Shown one piece after another: positions 28,756-36,853 of a stretch of DNA of 62,113 bases. This DNA is from Betaproteobacteria bacterium (lineage in GTDB: Bacteria > Pseudomonadota > Gammaproteobacteria > Burkholderiales > Casimicrobiaceae). Where the stretch lies: NCBI GenBank assembly GCA_016720425.1, contig JADKKQ010000011.1:1-62113 (forward strand). Direction: 5' to 3'. Both the position numbers and the translations under genes were made by a program. Within the stretch, counting starts at the first letter, position 1. Every line of letters starts with the position of its first letter. Below the pieces are notes generated by a model. That model did no database searches, was not told the DNA's origin, and saw only the letters and a list, made by a program, of their open reading frames with translations.

Positions 28756-29447
28756 CCGGGCACCGCGGTCGTGACGTCGTCGACCAGCCGTCCGGCGGCC
28801 AGCGCAATGCGCCGGCCGCAGCGCGATGCGAGCGTGTTGTCGTGGGTGACCAGCACCAGCGTCGTTCCGTGCTCGCGGTTGAGCCGGAACATGAGCTCGG
28901 CCACCTCGACGCCGGTGGCACCGTCGAGATTGCCGGTCGGCTCGTCGGCCATCAGCAGCTTGGGCTCGCCGGCGAACGCACGGGCGATCGCGACCCGCTG
29001 CTGCTCGCCCCCGGACAGCTGCTTCGGATAGTGGGTGGTCCGCCGCGCGAGGCCCACGCGCGCGAGCCAGTCGCGCGCCCGCGCCGCGGCGTCGGGCGCA
29101 CCGGCGAGCTCGAGCGGCAGCATGACGTTCTCCAGCGCGGTGAGCGCCGGCAGCAGCTGGAACGACTGGAAGACGAAGCCGAGCAGCCGTTGGCGCGTTG
29201 CCGCACGCGCATCCTCGTCCTGCGCCGACAGCGCGAGCCCGTCGAGCCAGACCTCGCCGGAGGACGGACGGTCGAGTCCGGCCAGGAGCCCCAGCAACGT
29301 GGTCTTGCCCGAGCCCGACGCGCCGACGATCGCCACCGAAGCTCCGCTGTCGATGTCGAAGCTGACGGCGTCGAGGATCGTCAGCGGCGACTCGCCGCTG
29401 GTCACGACCTTGGTCAATTCGGCAACGCGGAGGATGGGGGCGGGCAT
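28752..29447 (-). CDS. ybbA: ABC transporter ATPase YbbA
   Basis: The 231-residue ATPase (E. coli YbbA 228) has Walker A VGASGSGKTTLL (about 41-52), Q-loop FVFQSFQLLPALT, signature LSGGEQQRVAIARA, Walker B LLMADEPTGNLD and the H-loop THD. It powers the adjacent FtsX-like permease. In E. coli the ybbAP operon is divergent from tesA; here the same divergent layout is kept, with tesA starting 212 bases away. The start ATG 29447 is chosen as the one giving the standard N-terminus (ILRVAELTKVV). Confidence 0.92.
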   Translation of the reverse strand: MPAPILRVAELTKVVTSGESPLTILDAVSFDIDSGASVAIVGASGSGKTTLLGLLAGLDRPSSGEVWLDGLALSAQDEDARAATRQRLLGFVFQSFQLLPALTALENVMLPLELAGAPDAAARARDWLARVGLARRTTHYPKQLSGGEQQRVAIARAFAGEPKLLMADEPTGNLDGATGVEVAELMFRLNREHGTTLVLVTHDNTLASRCGRRIALAAGRLVDDVTTAVPG

Positions 29448-29658
29448 GGGCAGGGGGGACGAGACGGGGAGGTACCGCAGGCTGCAAGCTGGGGGCGAAA
29501 CCGACCCGCCGCAAGCCACACCCCCCGAAAGACTCCCGGCGGGCGCGTTGGTTCCCCGGCCATTCTACTGCAGCGCCTCCCGCACGCCCCGCGCCGCGAC
29601 CGCTGCAAACCTCTACAATCGCGGCTGCACGCCCCGCGTGCCTTCCGCCTCCCGCCCG

Positions 29659-30294
29659 ATGCCGCCGCGCCGCCTGCTGATCCTCCTGTTCCTGCTCGCC
29701 CTGTCGACGCTGCCGGCCGCGGCGCGCGCGGCGGACGGGGCGCCGGTCGTGCTGGTGGTCGGCGACTCGATTTCCGCCGGCTACGGCCTGGCGCCCGGTC
29801 AGGTCTGGGTCGACCTGCTCGCCGCCCGGCTGAAAAGCGAGGGCTACCGGCACCGGATGGTCAACGCGAGCATCAGCGGCGACACCACGGCGGGGGGACG
29901 GGCGCGGCTGCCGGCGCTGCTCGCCCAGCACCGGCCGGCCGTCGTCGTCCTCGAACTCGGCGGCAACGACGGCCTGCGCGGCGGCGCTCTCAAATCGACC
30001 CGGGAGAATCTCGACGCCATGGTGGTCGCCGCGCAGAAGGCCGGCGCGCGGGTGCTGCTGCTCGGCATGAAGCTGCCACCGAACTACGGCCCCGCCTACA
30101 CGCGCGAGTTCGACGCGCTGTTCGCGGGGGTCGCCGCCGCGCGCAAGACGGCCTTCGTCCCCTTCCTGTTCGAGGGCTTCGGCGACGACAACAGCCTGTT
30201 CCAGGCCGACCGCATCCACCCCACCGCGGCGGCGCAGCCGAAGCTCCTGGCCAACGTCTGGCCGGCGCTGGTGCCGCTCCTGGGCCGGCGTTGA
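29659..30294 (+). CDS. tesA: Periplasmic lysophospholipase/thioesterase TesA (GDSL family)
   Basis: The 211-residue product (E. coli 208) has a signal peptide cleaved after about Ala24. The SGNH blocks are GDSISAGYG (catalytic Ser), a Gly in SISGDTTAGG, the Asn in LGGNDGLRG and the Asp-His pair DRIHPT near the end. It hydrolyses acyl-CoA thioesters, lysophospholipids and arylesters in the periplasm. It is divergent from ybbA and followed 14 bases later by selU, as the three are neighbours in many proteobacteria. TACAAT at 29614-29619 is a possible -10 box. Confidence 0.93.
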   Translation: MPPRRLLILLFLLALSTLPAAARAADGAPVVLVVGDSISAGYGLAPGQVWVDLLAARLKSEGYRHRMVNASISGDTTAGGRARLPALLAQHRPAVVVLELGGNDGLRGGALKSTRENLDAMVVAAQKAGARVLLLGMKLPPNYGPAYTREFDALFAGVAAARKTAFVPFLFEGFGDDNSLFQADRIHPTAAAQPKLLANVWPALVPLLGRR

Positions 30295-30308
30295 GTCACC
30301 GTCCGGCG

Positions 30309-31400
30309 ATGACCCCGCCCCGCGCCCCGCCCAAGGTCCCGATCGACGCCATCGCCGACTATCGCGATCGCATCGACGTGCGCAGCCCTGCCGAGTATGC
30401 CGACGACCACCTTCCCGGCGCCGAAAGCCATCCGGTGCTGAGCGACGACGAGCGGGCGCGCGTCGGCACGCTGCACGCGCAGGACTCGGAGTTCGTCGCC
30501 AAGCGCGTGGGGGCTGCGCTGGTCGCCCGCAACATCGCCACGATGCTGGAGACCGCGTTCGCCGACCGGCCGCGCGACTGGGCGCCGCTCGTCTACTGCT
30601 GGCGCGGCGGCAAGCGCAGCGGCGCGCTCGCGCACATGCTGAACGAGATCGGCTGGAAGGCCGCGCAACTCGACGGCGGCTACCGCAGCTACCGCCGGCA
30701 CGTGCTCGAACGTCTCGCGGTGCAGCCGAGGCAGTTCCGGTTCCGGGTCATCTGCGGGCTCACCGGCTCCGGCAAGAGCCGGCTGCTCCGCTCGCTCGCC
30801 GACCGCGGCGCGCAGGTGCTCGACCTCGAAGCGCTCGCGCGCCACCGCGGCTCGCTGCTGGGCGACCTGCCCGACGCTCCGCAGCCGTCGCAGAAGCGCT
30901 TCGACAGCGAAGTGCTCGACGCCCTGCTGCACCTCGATCGGGCGCGCCCGGTCTACGTCGAGTCCGAGAGCAAGAAGATCGGCACGCTGCAGGTGCCGGA
31001 CGCGCTGCTCGAGGCGATGCGGAGCGCCGACTGCATCCGCGTCGACACGCCGCGGCCGCTGCGCGTCGCGCTGCTGAAGGACGAGTACCCGCACTTCCTC
31101 GCCGACACCGCGGCGCTCAACGAGCGCCTCGCGCATCTCACCGGACTGCACGGCGGGAAGACCATTGCGCGCTGGGCCGCCGCGGCGGCGGCCGGCGACT
31201 GGGACGCGCTGGTCGACGAGCTGCTGGTGCAGCACTACGACCCCACCTACGCGCGGGCGATCGAGCGCAATTTCGCCCGGATCGAAAGCGCCCTCACCGT
31301 CGTCCCCGCCGGGGTCGACGACGCGGACTTCCGGCGGCTCGCCGCGGAGCTCGACGGCGAGCTTGCGCGCCGCGTCCCCGACCCGGAGCCGGCCCGATGA
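30309..31400 (+). CDS. selU: tRNA 2-selenouridine synthase
   Basis: The 363-residue protein (MnmH/YbbB) replaces the sulfur of 2-thiouridine-34 in tRNAs for Lys, Glu and Gln with selenium by way of a geranylated intermediate. Its rhodanese domain has the catalytic Cys97 in VYCWRGGKRS, and the P-loop domain has GLTGSGKSRLL (about 151-161). YVESESKKIG and LHGGKTIARW are also diagnostic. It needs selenophosphate, so a selD gene should exist elsewhere; none is in this window. The stop overlaps the phzF start by four bases. Confidence 0.94.
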   Translation: MTPPRAPPKVPIDAIADYRDRIDVRSPAEYADDHLPGAESHPVLSDDERARVGTLHAQDSEFVAKRVGAALVARNIATMLETAFADRPRDWAPLVYCWRGGKRSGALAHMLNEIGWKAAQLDGGYRSYRRHVLERLAVQPRQFRFRVICGLTGSGKSRLLRSLADRGAQVLDLEALARHRGSLLGDLPDAPQPSQKRFDSEVLDALLHLDRARPVYVESESKKIGTLQVPDALLEAMRSADCIRVDTPRPLRVALLKDEYPHFLADTAALNERLAHLTGLHGGKTIARWAAAAAAGDWDALVDELLVQHYDPTYARAIERNFARIESALTVVPAGVDDADFRRLAAELDGELARRVPDPEPAR

Positions 31401-32275
31401 CCGATTTCGCCTTTCGCCTGGTCAACGTCTTCGCGGAGTCCCCGCTCGCGGGCAATCCGCTGTGCGTGTTCGAGGACGCGGCAGGCCTCGACGACGCGAC
31501 GATGCAGGCACTCGCGCTGCAGTTCAACCTGTCCGAGACGACGTTCCTGCTGCCGTCGTCGGCGGCCACCGCGCGGGTGCGGATCTTCACGCCGACCTTC
31601 GAGATGCCCTTCGCCGGGCATCCGACGTTGGGGACCGCCCACGTCGTGCGCGCGCTCCGCGCGACCGGCGATGCGGTGACGCTGGAAATGCGTGCCGGCA
31701 TCATTCCCGTCCGCGCCCGGGGCGACCGCTGGACGCTGGCGGCGAATGCGCCGCGCCACCGGCCGGTGGCGGCCCGCCGGGGCGACCTGGCGACGATGCT
31801 GGGCCTCGACGAGGCCGACGTGGCCCCCGATCCGACGCGGCCGCCGCTGTGGGTCGACACCGGTTCGGAGCAGCTGATCATTCCGCTGGCCTCGGCCGAG
31901 GCGGTGCGCCGGGCCAGGCCGCAGGCCGGCCTGATGCAGGCCCACGCCAGCAACGGCCAGCGCGCGATGGCCTACGTCTTCGCCGCCACCGGCGACGCCG
32001 ACGGAACGCGCACGGTGGTTTCCCGCTTCTTCTTTCCCAAGCACGGCGCCGTGCTCGAGGACCCGGGGACGGGTTCCGCTTGCGCCAATCTCGGCGGCTG
32101 GCTGCTGGCGACCGGAGCGCGCCTGCCGCAAAGCCTCGCGATCGACCAGGGCGACGCCGTCGGACGGCCCAGCCGCCTGCACCTCGACGTCACCGCGGAG
32201 GGCGCGATCGAGGTCTCCGGCCGGGTGATCGAACTCGGCCGCGGATCGGTGTCGCTGCCGACCGGCGATCGCTGA
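31397..32275 (+). CDS. PhzF-family isomerase
   Basis: The 292-residue product has the diaminopimelate-epimerase fold of the PhzF family. Typical blocks are FRLVNVFAESPLAGNPLCVF, the catalytic Glu in LSETTFLL (about 46), FTPTFEMPFAGHPTLGTAHV and the late EDPGTGSACANLGGWL with its conserved Asp. No phenazine genes are near, so this is one of the many PhzF homologues with unknown substrate. ATGA overlap with selU couples their translation. The next gene is convergent. Confidence 0.88.
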   Translation: MTDFAFRLVNVFAESPLAGNPLCVFEDAAGLDDATMQALALQFNLSETTFLLPSSAATARVRIFTPTFEMPFAGHPTLGTAHVVRALRATGDAVTLEMRAGIIPVRARGDRWTLAANAPRHRPVAARRGDLATMLGLDEADVAPDPTRPPLWVDTGSEQLIIPLASAEAVRRARPQAGLMQAHASNGQRAMAYVFAATGDADGTRTVVSRFFFPKHGAVLEDPGTGSACANLGGWLLATGARLPQSLAIDQGDAVGRPSRLHLDVTAEGAIEVSGRVIELGRGSVSLPTGDR

Positions 32276-32359
32276 CGAAAGATTGCATCTGCGCGCCGCA
32301 GTCGCGTCGACCCCGTGGCGATGGTCGCCGCTGCTGGCTGCAGCGCCCCGGCGGCGGCG

Positions 32360-33148
32360 TCACCCGCTCGCGTTCGCGTCCCAGGCGGCGAGGAACTCGT
32401 GCCAGTGCGGCGCGCCGATCGCCGCGATGCGGTCGCGGGCGAGCGAAATCTCCTTCGCGTACTCGCCGGCGGAGAGTTCGCCGCGCAGCAGGCGAAAGCG
32501 CTGGTAGACGAGCCAGGTGTTGAGCACGTCGGTCTCGCAGTAGCGGCGGACGTCCTCCAGGCCGCCCGCCTTCACCGCGGCGTGGACCGCGCTGCCGTCC
32601 ATGCCGAGCTTGCCCGGAAAGCCGCAGAGCCGCGCCATCGCGTCGAGCCCGGCGGCGGCGCGCGGCTGGTACATCGCCAGCACGTCCATGAGGTCGAGAT
32701 GGCGGGTGTGATAGCGACCGAGGTAGCTGTTGTACTTGAACTCGCGATCGTCGTCGCCCCAATCCCAGAATTTCGCCGCGGTCACGCCGTGGATCAGCGC
32801 CCGGTGGTTGAGCACGGGCAGATCGAAGCCGCCGCCGTTCCACGACACGAGCTGCGGCGTGTGCTTGTCGACCAGGTCGAAAAAGCGTCGGATGAGCTCG
32901 GGCTCGGCGTCGTCGGGCGACCCCACCGACGCGATCTTGAAACTCTGCCCATCGCGCAGCGCACAGCTGATCGCCACCACGCGGTGGAAGTGCAGCTGCA
33001 GGAAATCGCCGCCGGTCTGCAGGCGCCGCCGCTGGAGCGCCCAATCGAGGACGGCGGCGTCGTCGAGCGCGGGCGGCAGCTGATGGGCACGCCGCAGCCC
33101 GGCGACGTCGGGGACGGTCTCGATGTCGAAGACGAGGATTGGCGTCAT
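32360..33148 (-). CDS. Predicted 3'-5' exonuclease, PolB-like (DEDDy)
   Basis: The 262-residue product is a stand-alone DnaQ-like nuclease of the PolB-like group. ExoI is VFDIETVPD (about 6-14; Asp and Glu), ExoII is SWNGGGFDLPVLNHRA (Asn/Asp) and ExoIII is RYCETDVLNTWLVY with Tyr four residues before Asp, hence DEDDy. It probably trims single-stranded DNA or RNA ends. It begins 20 bases after the cysM stop on the same strand, so they may be co-transcribed, though no functional link is known. PhzF converges on it from the other side. Confidence 0.87.
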   Translation of the reverse strand: MTPILVFDIETVPDVAGLRRAHQLPPALDDAAVLDWALQRRRLQTGGDFLQLHFHRVVAISCALRDGQSFKIASVGSPDDAEPELIRRFFDLVDKHTPQLVSWNGGGFDLPVLNHRALIHGVTAAKFWDWGDDDREFKYNSYLGRYHTRHLDLMDVLAMYQPRAAAGLDAMARLCGFPGKLGMDGSAVHAAVKAGGLEDVRRYCETDVLNTWLVYQRFRLLRGELSAGEYAKEISLARDRIAAIGAPHWHEFLAAWDANASG

Positions 33149-33168
33149 CGCAGGCGGCGGTCAGCGCG

Positions 33169-34056
33169 TCAGCCGGGAAACACGCCGGTCGACAGATAGC
33201 GGTCCCCGCGGTCGCAGACGATGAACACGATCACCGCCCGCTCCACCTCGCGCGCGATGCGCAGCGCCACCGCGCAGGCACCTCCGGCGGAAATGCCGCA
33301 GAAGATGCCCTCGTGCGCGGCCAGCCGGCGCGTGGTCTCCTCGGCCTCGGCCTGCGTCACCGACTCGATGCGATCGACCCGCGACGCGTCGTAGATCTTC
33401 GGCAGATAGGCTTCGGGCCACTTGCGGATGCCGGGAATCTGCGCGCCCTCGGCCGGCTGCGCGCCGATGACGCGGATGGCCGGATTGCACTCCTTGAGAA
33501 AACGCGAGACGCCCATGATCGTGCCCGTGGTGCCCATCGCCGAGACGAAATGGGTGACCCGCCCGTGGGTGTCGCGCCAGATCTCGGGTCCGGTGCCCCG
33601 GTAGTGGGCCAGCGGATTGTCCGCGTTGGCGAACTGGTCGAGGATGACGCCGCGCCCCTCCCGCTGCATCGCCTCCGCCGTGTCGCGCGCCGACTCCATG
33701 CCGCCCGCCTTGGGCGTGAGGACGAGCTCCGCACCGAATGCGCGCATCGCCTGCCGACGCTCCTGCGACTGGTTCTCGGGCATCACCAGCAGCATGCGAT
33801 ACCCCTTCGCCGCCGCGACCATCGCCAGCGCGATGCCGGTGTTGCCGGAGGTCGCCTCGATCAGCGTGTCGCCGGGCCGGATGTCGCCGCGCTGCTCGGC
33901 CTCGACGATCATCGACAGCGCGGGTCGATCCTTCACCGATCCGGCCGGATTGTTGCCCTCGAGCTTGCCGAGGACGATGCTGGTCGAAGTTCCCGGCAGG
34001 CGCTGCAGGCGCACCAGCGGGGTATTGCCGACCGTCGATTCGAGGGAAGGGAACAT
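33169..34056 (-). CDS. cysM: Cysteine synthase B (O-acetylserine sulfhydrylase)
   Basis: The 295-residue PLP enzyme forms cysteine from O-acetylserine and sulfide or thiosulfate. It shows PLP Lys in NPAGSVKDRPAL (about residue 42), the substrate loop TSGNTGIALA, the phosphate loop MGTTGTIMGVS and GISAGGACAVAL. The short, compact form with ESTVGNTPLVRLQRL at the start and no extra C-terminal domain is the CysM type. The start is at ATG 34056, with GGGAAGGG just upstream. Confidence 0.94.
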   Translation of the reverse strand: MFPSLESTVGNTPLVRLQRLPGTSTSIVLGKLEGNNPAGSVKDRPALSMIVEAEQRGDIRPGDTLIEATSGNTGIALAMVAAAKGYRMLLVMPENQSQERRQAMRAFGAELVLTPKAGGMESARDTAEAMQREGRGVILDQFANADNPLAHYRGTGPEIWRDTHGRVTHFVSAMGTTGTIMGVSRFLKECNPAIRVIGAQPAEGAQIPGIRKWPEAYLPKIYDASRVDRIESVTQAEAEETTRRLAAHEGIFCGISAGGACAVALRIAREVERAVIVFIVCDRGDRYLSTGVFPG

Positions 34057-34173
34057 GGCAGCGTCGGAAAGGGCAGTGCCGTGGCTGACGATCAGCGCGG
34101 GACGACATTGTAGCCGACGGGCATCGGCGCCCGGCGTCGTGCCCGGGGCGCGGGGAGCGGTCGCCTGCGGCGC

Positions 34174-34206
34174 GAAAAAGAAACCCCGCCGCAAAGGGCG
34201 GGGCTT
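34174..34206 (-). terminator. Rho-independent terminator of the long-tailed ComEA-like gene
   Basis: On the minus strand GCCCCGCC, a CTTTGC loop and GGCGGGGT form a GC-rich stem followed by TTCTTTTTC. It lies 22 bases past the stop of the 34228-35052 gene and before cysM. Confidence 0.85.
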
Positions 34207-34227
34207 CCGGTCCGGACGGACCCGGGA

Positions 34228-35052
34228 TCACTTCGTCGGCTTGGCTTCCTTGGCCGCCTTCTCCTTGGCGGCCTTCTCTTCCTTCGCCGCCTTGTCCTTG
34301 GCCGCCTTCTCTTCCTTGGCGGCCTTGTCCTTCGCGGCCTTCTCTTCCTTGGCAGCTTTGTCCTTCGCGGCTTTCTCTTCCTTCGCGGCCTTGTCCTTGG
34401 CCGCCTTGTCGTCCTTCGCCGGCGCCGCGCTCTTGGCATCGGCCTTCGCCGGCGCAGCGGCGGCAGCTGCCTTGGGCGTTTCTGCCTTGGCCGGTGCCGC
34501 CGCAGCGGCAGCCTTCGGTGCTTCGGCCTTCGCCGGGGCCGCAGCGGGTGCCGCTTTCGGTGCTTCCGCCTTCGCCGGGGCGGCAGCGGGAGCCGCCTTC
34601 GGTGCTTCGGCCTTCGCCGCAACCGGTGCCGCCGCAGCGGCCGCCTTCGGTGCCTCCGCCTTGGCCGGGGCCGGGGCCGGGGCCGGAGCCGGAGCCGCGG
34701 CAGCAGCCCTCGGTGCTTCGGCCTTGGCCGGAGTTGCCGCAGCAGCAGCCTTCGGTGCCTCGGCCTTTGCCGGCGCCGCCGCGCCCGCCGGCAGTTTGGT
34801 CGGGCCGGTCAGGCTGAGGTCGCCCTTGATCTTGTCGAAGGTCGCGTCGCCGATCCCCTTGACGTTCTTGACGTCGTCGAGTGACTTGAAGCGGCCGTTG
34901 GCGGTGCGGTGATCGATGATCGCCTGCGCCTTGACCGGCCCGATGCCGTTCAGCACCTCGAGCTCTTCCTTGGTGGCCGTGTTGACGTTGACGGCCGCGA
35001 GCGCCAGCCCCGAGAAGACGAGGCCGACGAGCAACAGCAGGAACCGTTTCAT
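34228..35052 (-). CDS. ComEA-like helix-hairpin-helix protein with long Ala/Lys-rich repeat tail
   Basis: The product is 274 residues. Residues 1-19 are a signal peptide; 20-80 form a double helix-hairpin-helix DNA-binding domain (VNVNTATKEELEVLNGIGPV and VKNVKGIGDATFDKIKG). The tail (about 90-274) is pure low complexity: around eight units of the type APAKAEAPKAAA, then about five units of AKDKAAKEEK ending in AKEAKPTK. The tail resembles histone-H1-like bacterial tails, so it may bind DNA unspecifically or span the envelope. ComEA proteins bind incoming DNA in the periplasm in natural transformation. Start at ATG 35052; terminator just downstream. Confidence 0.8.
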   Translation of the reverse strand: MKRFLLLLVGLVFSGLALAAVNVNTATKEELEVLNGIGPVKAQAIIDHRTANGRFKSLDDVKNVKGIGDATFDKIKGDLSLTGPTKLPAGAAAPAKAEAPKAAAAATPAKAEAPRAAAAAPAPAPAPAPAKAEAPKAAAAAAPVAAKAEAPKAAPAAAPAKAEAPKAAPAAAPAKAEAPKAAAAAAPAKAETPKAAAAAAPAKADAKSAAPAKDDKAAKDKAAKEEKAAKDKAAKEEKAAKDKAAKEEKAAKDKAAKEEKAAKEKAAKEAKPTK

Positions 35053-35328
35053 GGAGTTTCTCCGGGTATGTTTTTCTGAGCGGGTGCGCCGCACCGATGC
35101 CGAAATCGAGCCGACACGGCGCCAAAACGCCCGGAGGAGCGTAGCCGTTGACCGCGACGCCCGCCTTGCGGTCGATCAAGGTTCCGCCCGGCCGACGAAC
35201 AGCGCAAGCGCCCCGCAGCGACGAGGGCGACGGGAACGCACGGTGCGCGTCGGCGGCGTGGGCGCCGGCGGTGCGGGATGCGCGACGCCCGCCCGCGCCG
35301 GCGGGCAGGCGTTCGCCGGCCGCGGCCG

Positions 35329-35700
35329 TCAGGGCTTGGGCCGTGTGGCCGCGGCGTCGCGCTTCGTGGCCCCGGTGGTGACGATCTCCCCTTTGCCGCT
35401 GCGGGCCGGCGCGGGGTCGACCTTGGCCGCGACCGGTGCCTTGGCTGCGCTGCCAGCGACGGTCAGCTCGGGCTTCAGTTTCTCGAAGCGCTTGGCGCCG
35501 ATGCCCTTGACGTCCTTGAGTTCCTCGACCGACTTGAACGGCCCGTGTGCCGTCCGATGGTCGATGATCGCCTGCGCCTTGGCCGGGCCGATGCCCGGCA
35601 GGGCGATCAGTTCGTCCTTGGTGGCGGTGTTGAGGTTGACGGCGGCGAGCGCCCATCCCGTCGACAGCGCGAACAGCCATGCGGCCAGCAAAACTCTCAT
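35329..35700 (-). CDS. ComEA-like helix-hairpin-helix DNA-binding protein
   Basis: The product is 123 residues, with a signal peptide ending ALA-A (about 19), then the same double helix-hairpin-helix domain as its downstream neighbour (VNLNTATKDELIALPGIGPA and LKDVKGIGAKRFEKLKPEL), and a short Ala/Lys-rich tail. The two genes are tandem paralogues 276 bases apart; the spacer has no gene. It is probably exported and binds DNA in the periplasm, as in competence, though no other competence gene is in the window. Confidence 0.85.
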   Translation of the reverse strand: MRVLLAAWLFALSTGWALAAVNLNTATKDELIALPGIGPAKAQAIIDHRTAHGPFKSVEELKDVKGIGAKRFEKLKPELTVAGSAAKAPVAAKVDPAPARSGKGEIVTTGATKRDAAATRPKP

Positions 35701-35827
35701 GGTTTCCTCCGTGCTCCAGCGTGAACCTCCGCCCCCGCCGGGCAGCGCCCGGCGCTCGGGAGGTGGTCACGAGCATAGGAAGGATCGACGGCCGCGCGCC
35801 ATCGACCACGCAGTCTAGACCGGCCGA

Positions 35828-36826
35828 TCAGGCCGCGTTGCCGGCGAGCCAGCCGACGTAGCGCGCAACGCCCTCCTCGACCGTCAGCATCGGCGCCCGG
35901 TAGCCGGCCGCGCGCAACCGGGAGAGGTCGGCTTCGGTGCAGCTCTGGTACTTGCCGGCGAGCGCCGGCGGGAAGGCGATGTACTCGATCGCTCCGGCAG
36001 CGATCAGTTCGTCCGGCGTGAGCGCGGCGGCGCCGTCGAGCGCGCGACAGGCGTTGATGGTGGCGGCGGCCATCCGGTTGTACGTCGTCGCGCTGCCGCT
36101 GCCGAGGTTGAAGATGCCGGATCGTTCCGGATGGTCGAGGAAATCGAGATTGACCTTGACCACGTCCTCGACCGACACGAAGTCCCGGCGCTGCTCGCCG
36201 TTGCCGTAGCCGCCGGTGCCCTCGAACAGCTTCACCCGGCCTTCCGTCCGGTACTGGTGGAAGAAGTGCCACGCGACCGACGCCATCCTGCCCTTGTGCT
36301 GCTCGCGGGCCCCGTAGACGTTGAAGTAGCGGAAGCCGGCGACCTGCGCGGTGCGCTCGGCCAGCAGGTCGCGGACGTACTGGTCGAAGAGGAACTTCGA
36401 GTAGCCGTAGATGTTGAGCGGCGACTCGTGCGCCCGCTCCTCGCGGAACACGCTGCCGCCGCCGTAGACCGACGCGCTCGACGCGTAGAGGAACGGGATG
36501 TCGTTGTCCTGGCACCAGTGCAGCAGGCTGACCGAATAGCGGTAGTTGTTGCGCATCATGTACCGGCCATCGGTCTCCATCGTGTCGGAGCAGGCCCCCT
36601 GGTGCAGGACCGCGGCGACGTCGTCGTCGAAGTCGCCCTCGGCCACCCGGACCAGAAACTCGTCCTTGTCGACGAACTCGGCGACCTCGCAGTCGACGAG
36701 ATTGCGGAACTTCTCGGCGCGCGCGAGGTGATCGACCGCGATGATGCGCCGCTCACCGCGGGCGTTGAGCGCCTTGACGAGGTTGGCGCCGATGAACCCG
36801 GCGGCGCCGGTGACGACGATGTGCAC
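35828..36826 (-). CDS. hldD: ADP-L-glycero-D-manno-heptose 6-epimerase
   Basis: The 332-residue extended SDR enzyme (also called RfaD) makes the heptose precursor of the LPS inner core. Nucleotide-binding motif is GAAGFIGANLV (about 7-17), the active-site Tyr-Lys is in NIYGYSKFLFDQY, and the family-specific HQGACSDTMETDGRYMMRNN and FRYFNVYG blocks are clear. It begins 27 bases after alr on the same strand. Cytoplasmic. Confidence 0.95.
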   Translation of the reverse strand: MHIVVTGAAGFIGANLVKALNARGERRIIAVDHLARAEKFRNLVDCEVAEFVDKDEFLVRVAEGDFDDDVAAVLHQGACSDTMETDGRYMMRNNYRYSVSLLHWCQDNDIPFLYASSASVYGGGSVFREERAHESPLNIYGYSKFLFDQYVRDLLAERTAQVAGFRYFNVYGAREQHKGRMASVAWHFFHQYRTEGRVKLFEGTGGYGNGEQRRDFVSVEDVVKVNLDFLDHPERSGIFNLGSGSATTYNRMAAATINACRALDGAAALTPDELIAAGAIEYIAFPPALAGKYQSCTEADLSRLRAAGYRAPMLTVEEGVARYVGWLAGNAA

Positions 36827-36853
36827 GATGGCAGCCTTTGCGTGAGTGAAGGT

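Noticed and set aside
26204..28921. Second long minus-strand frame across the FtsX-like gene
   Set aside because: Out of frame with a clearly conserved permease; its Arg/Ala-rich text has no domain.
34240..34800. Tandem short repeats that might be taken for a CRISPR array
   Set aside because: They are in-frame codon repeats of the ComEA-like protein's tail, contiguous and without spacers.
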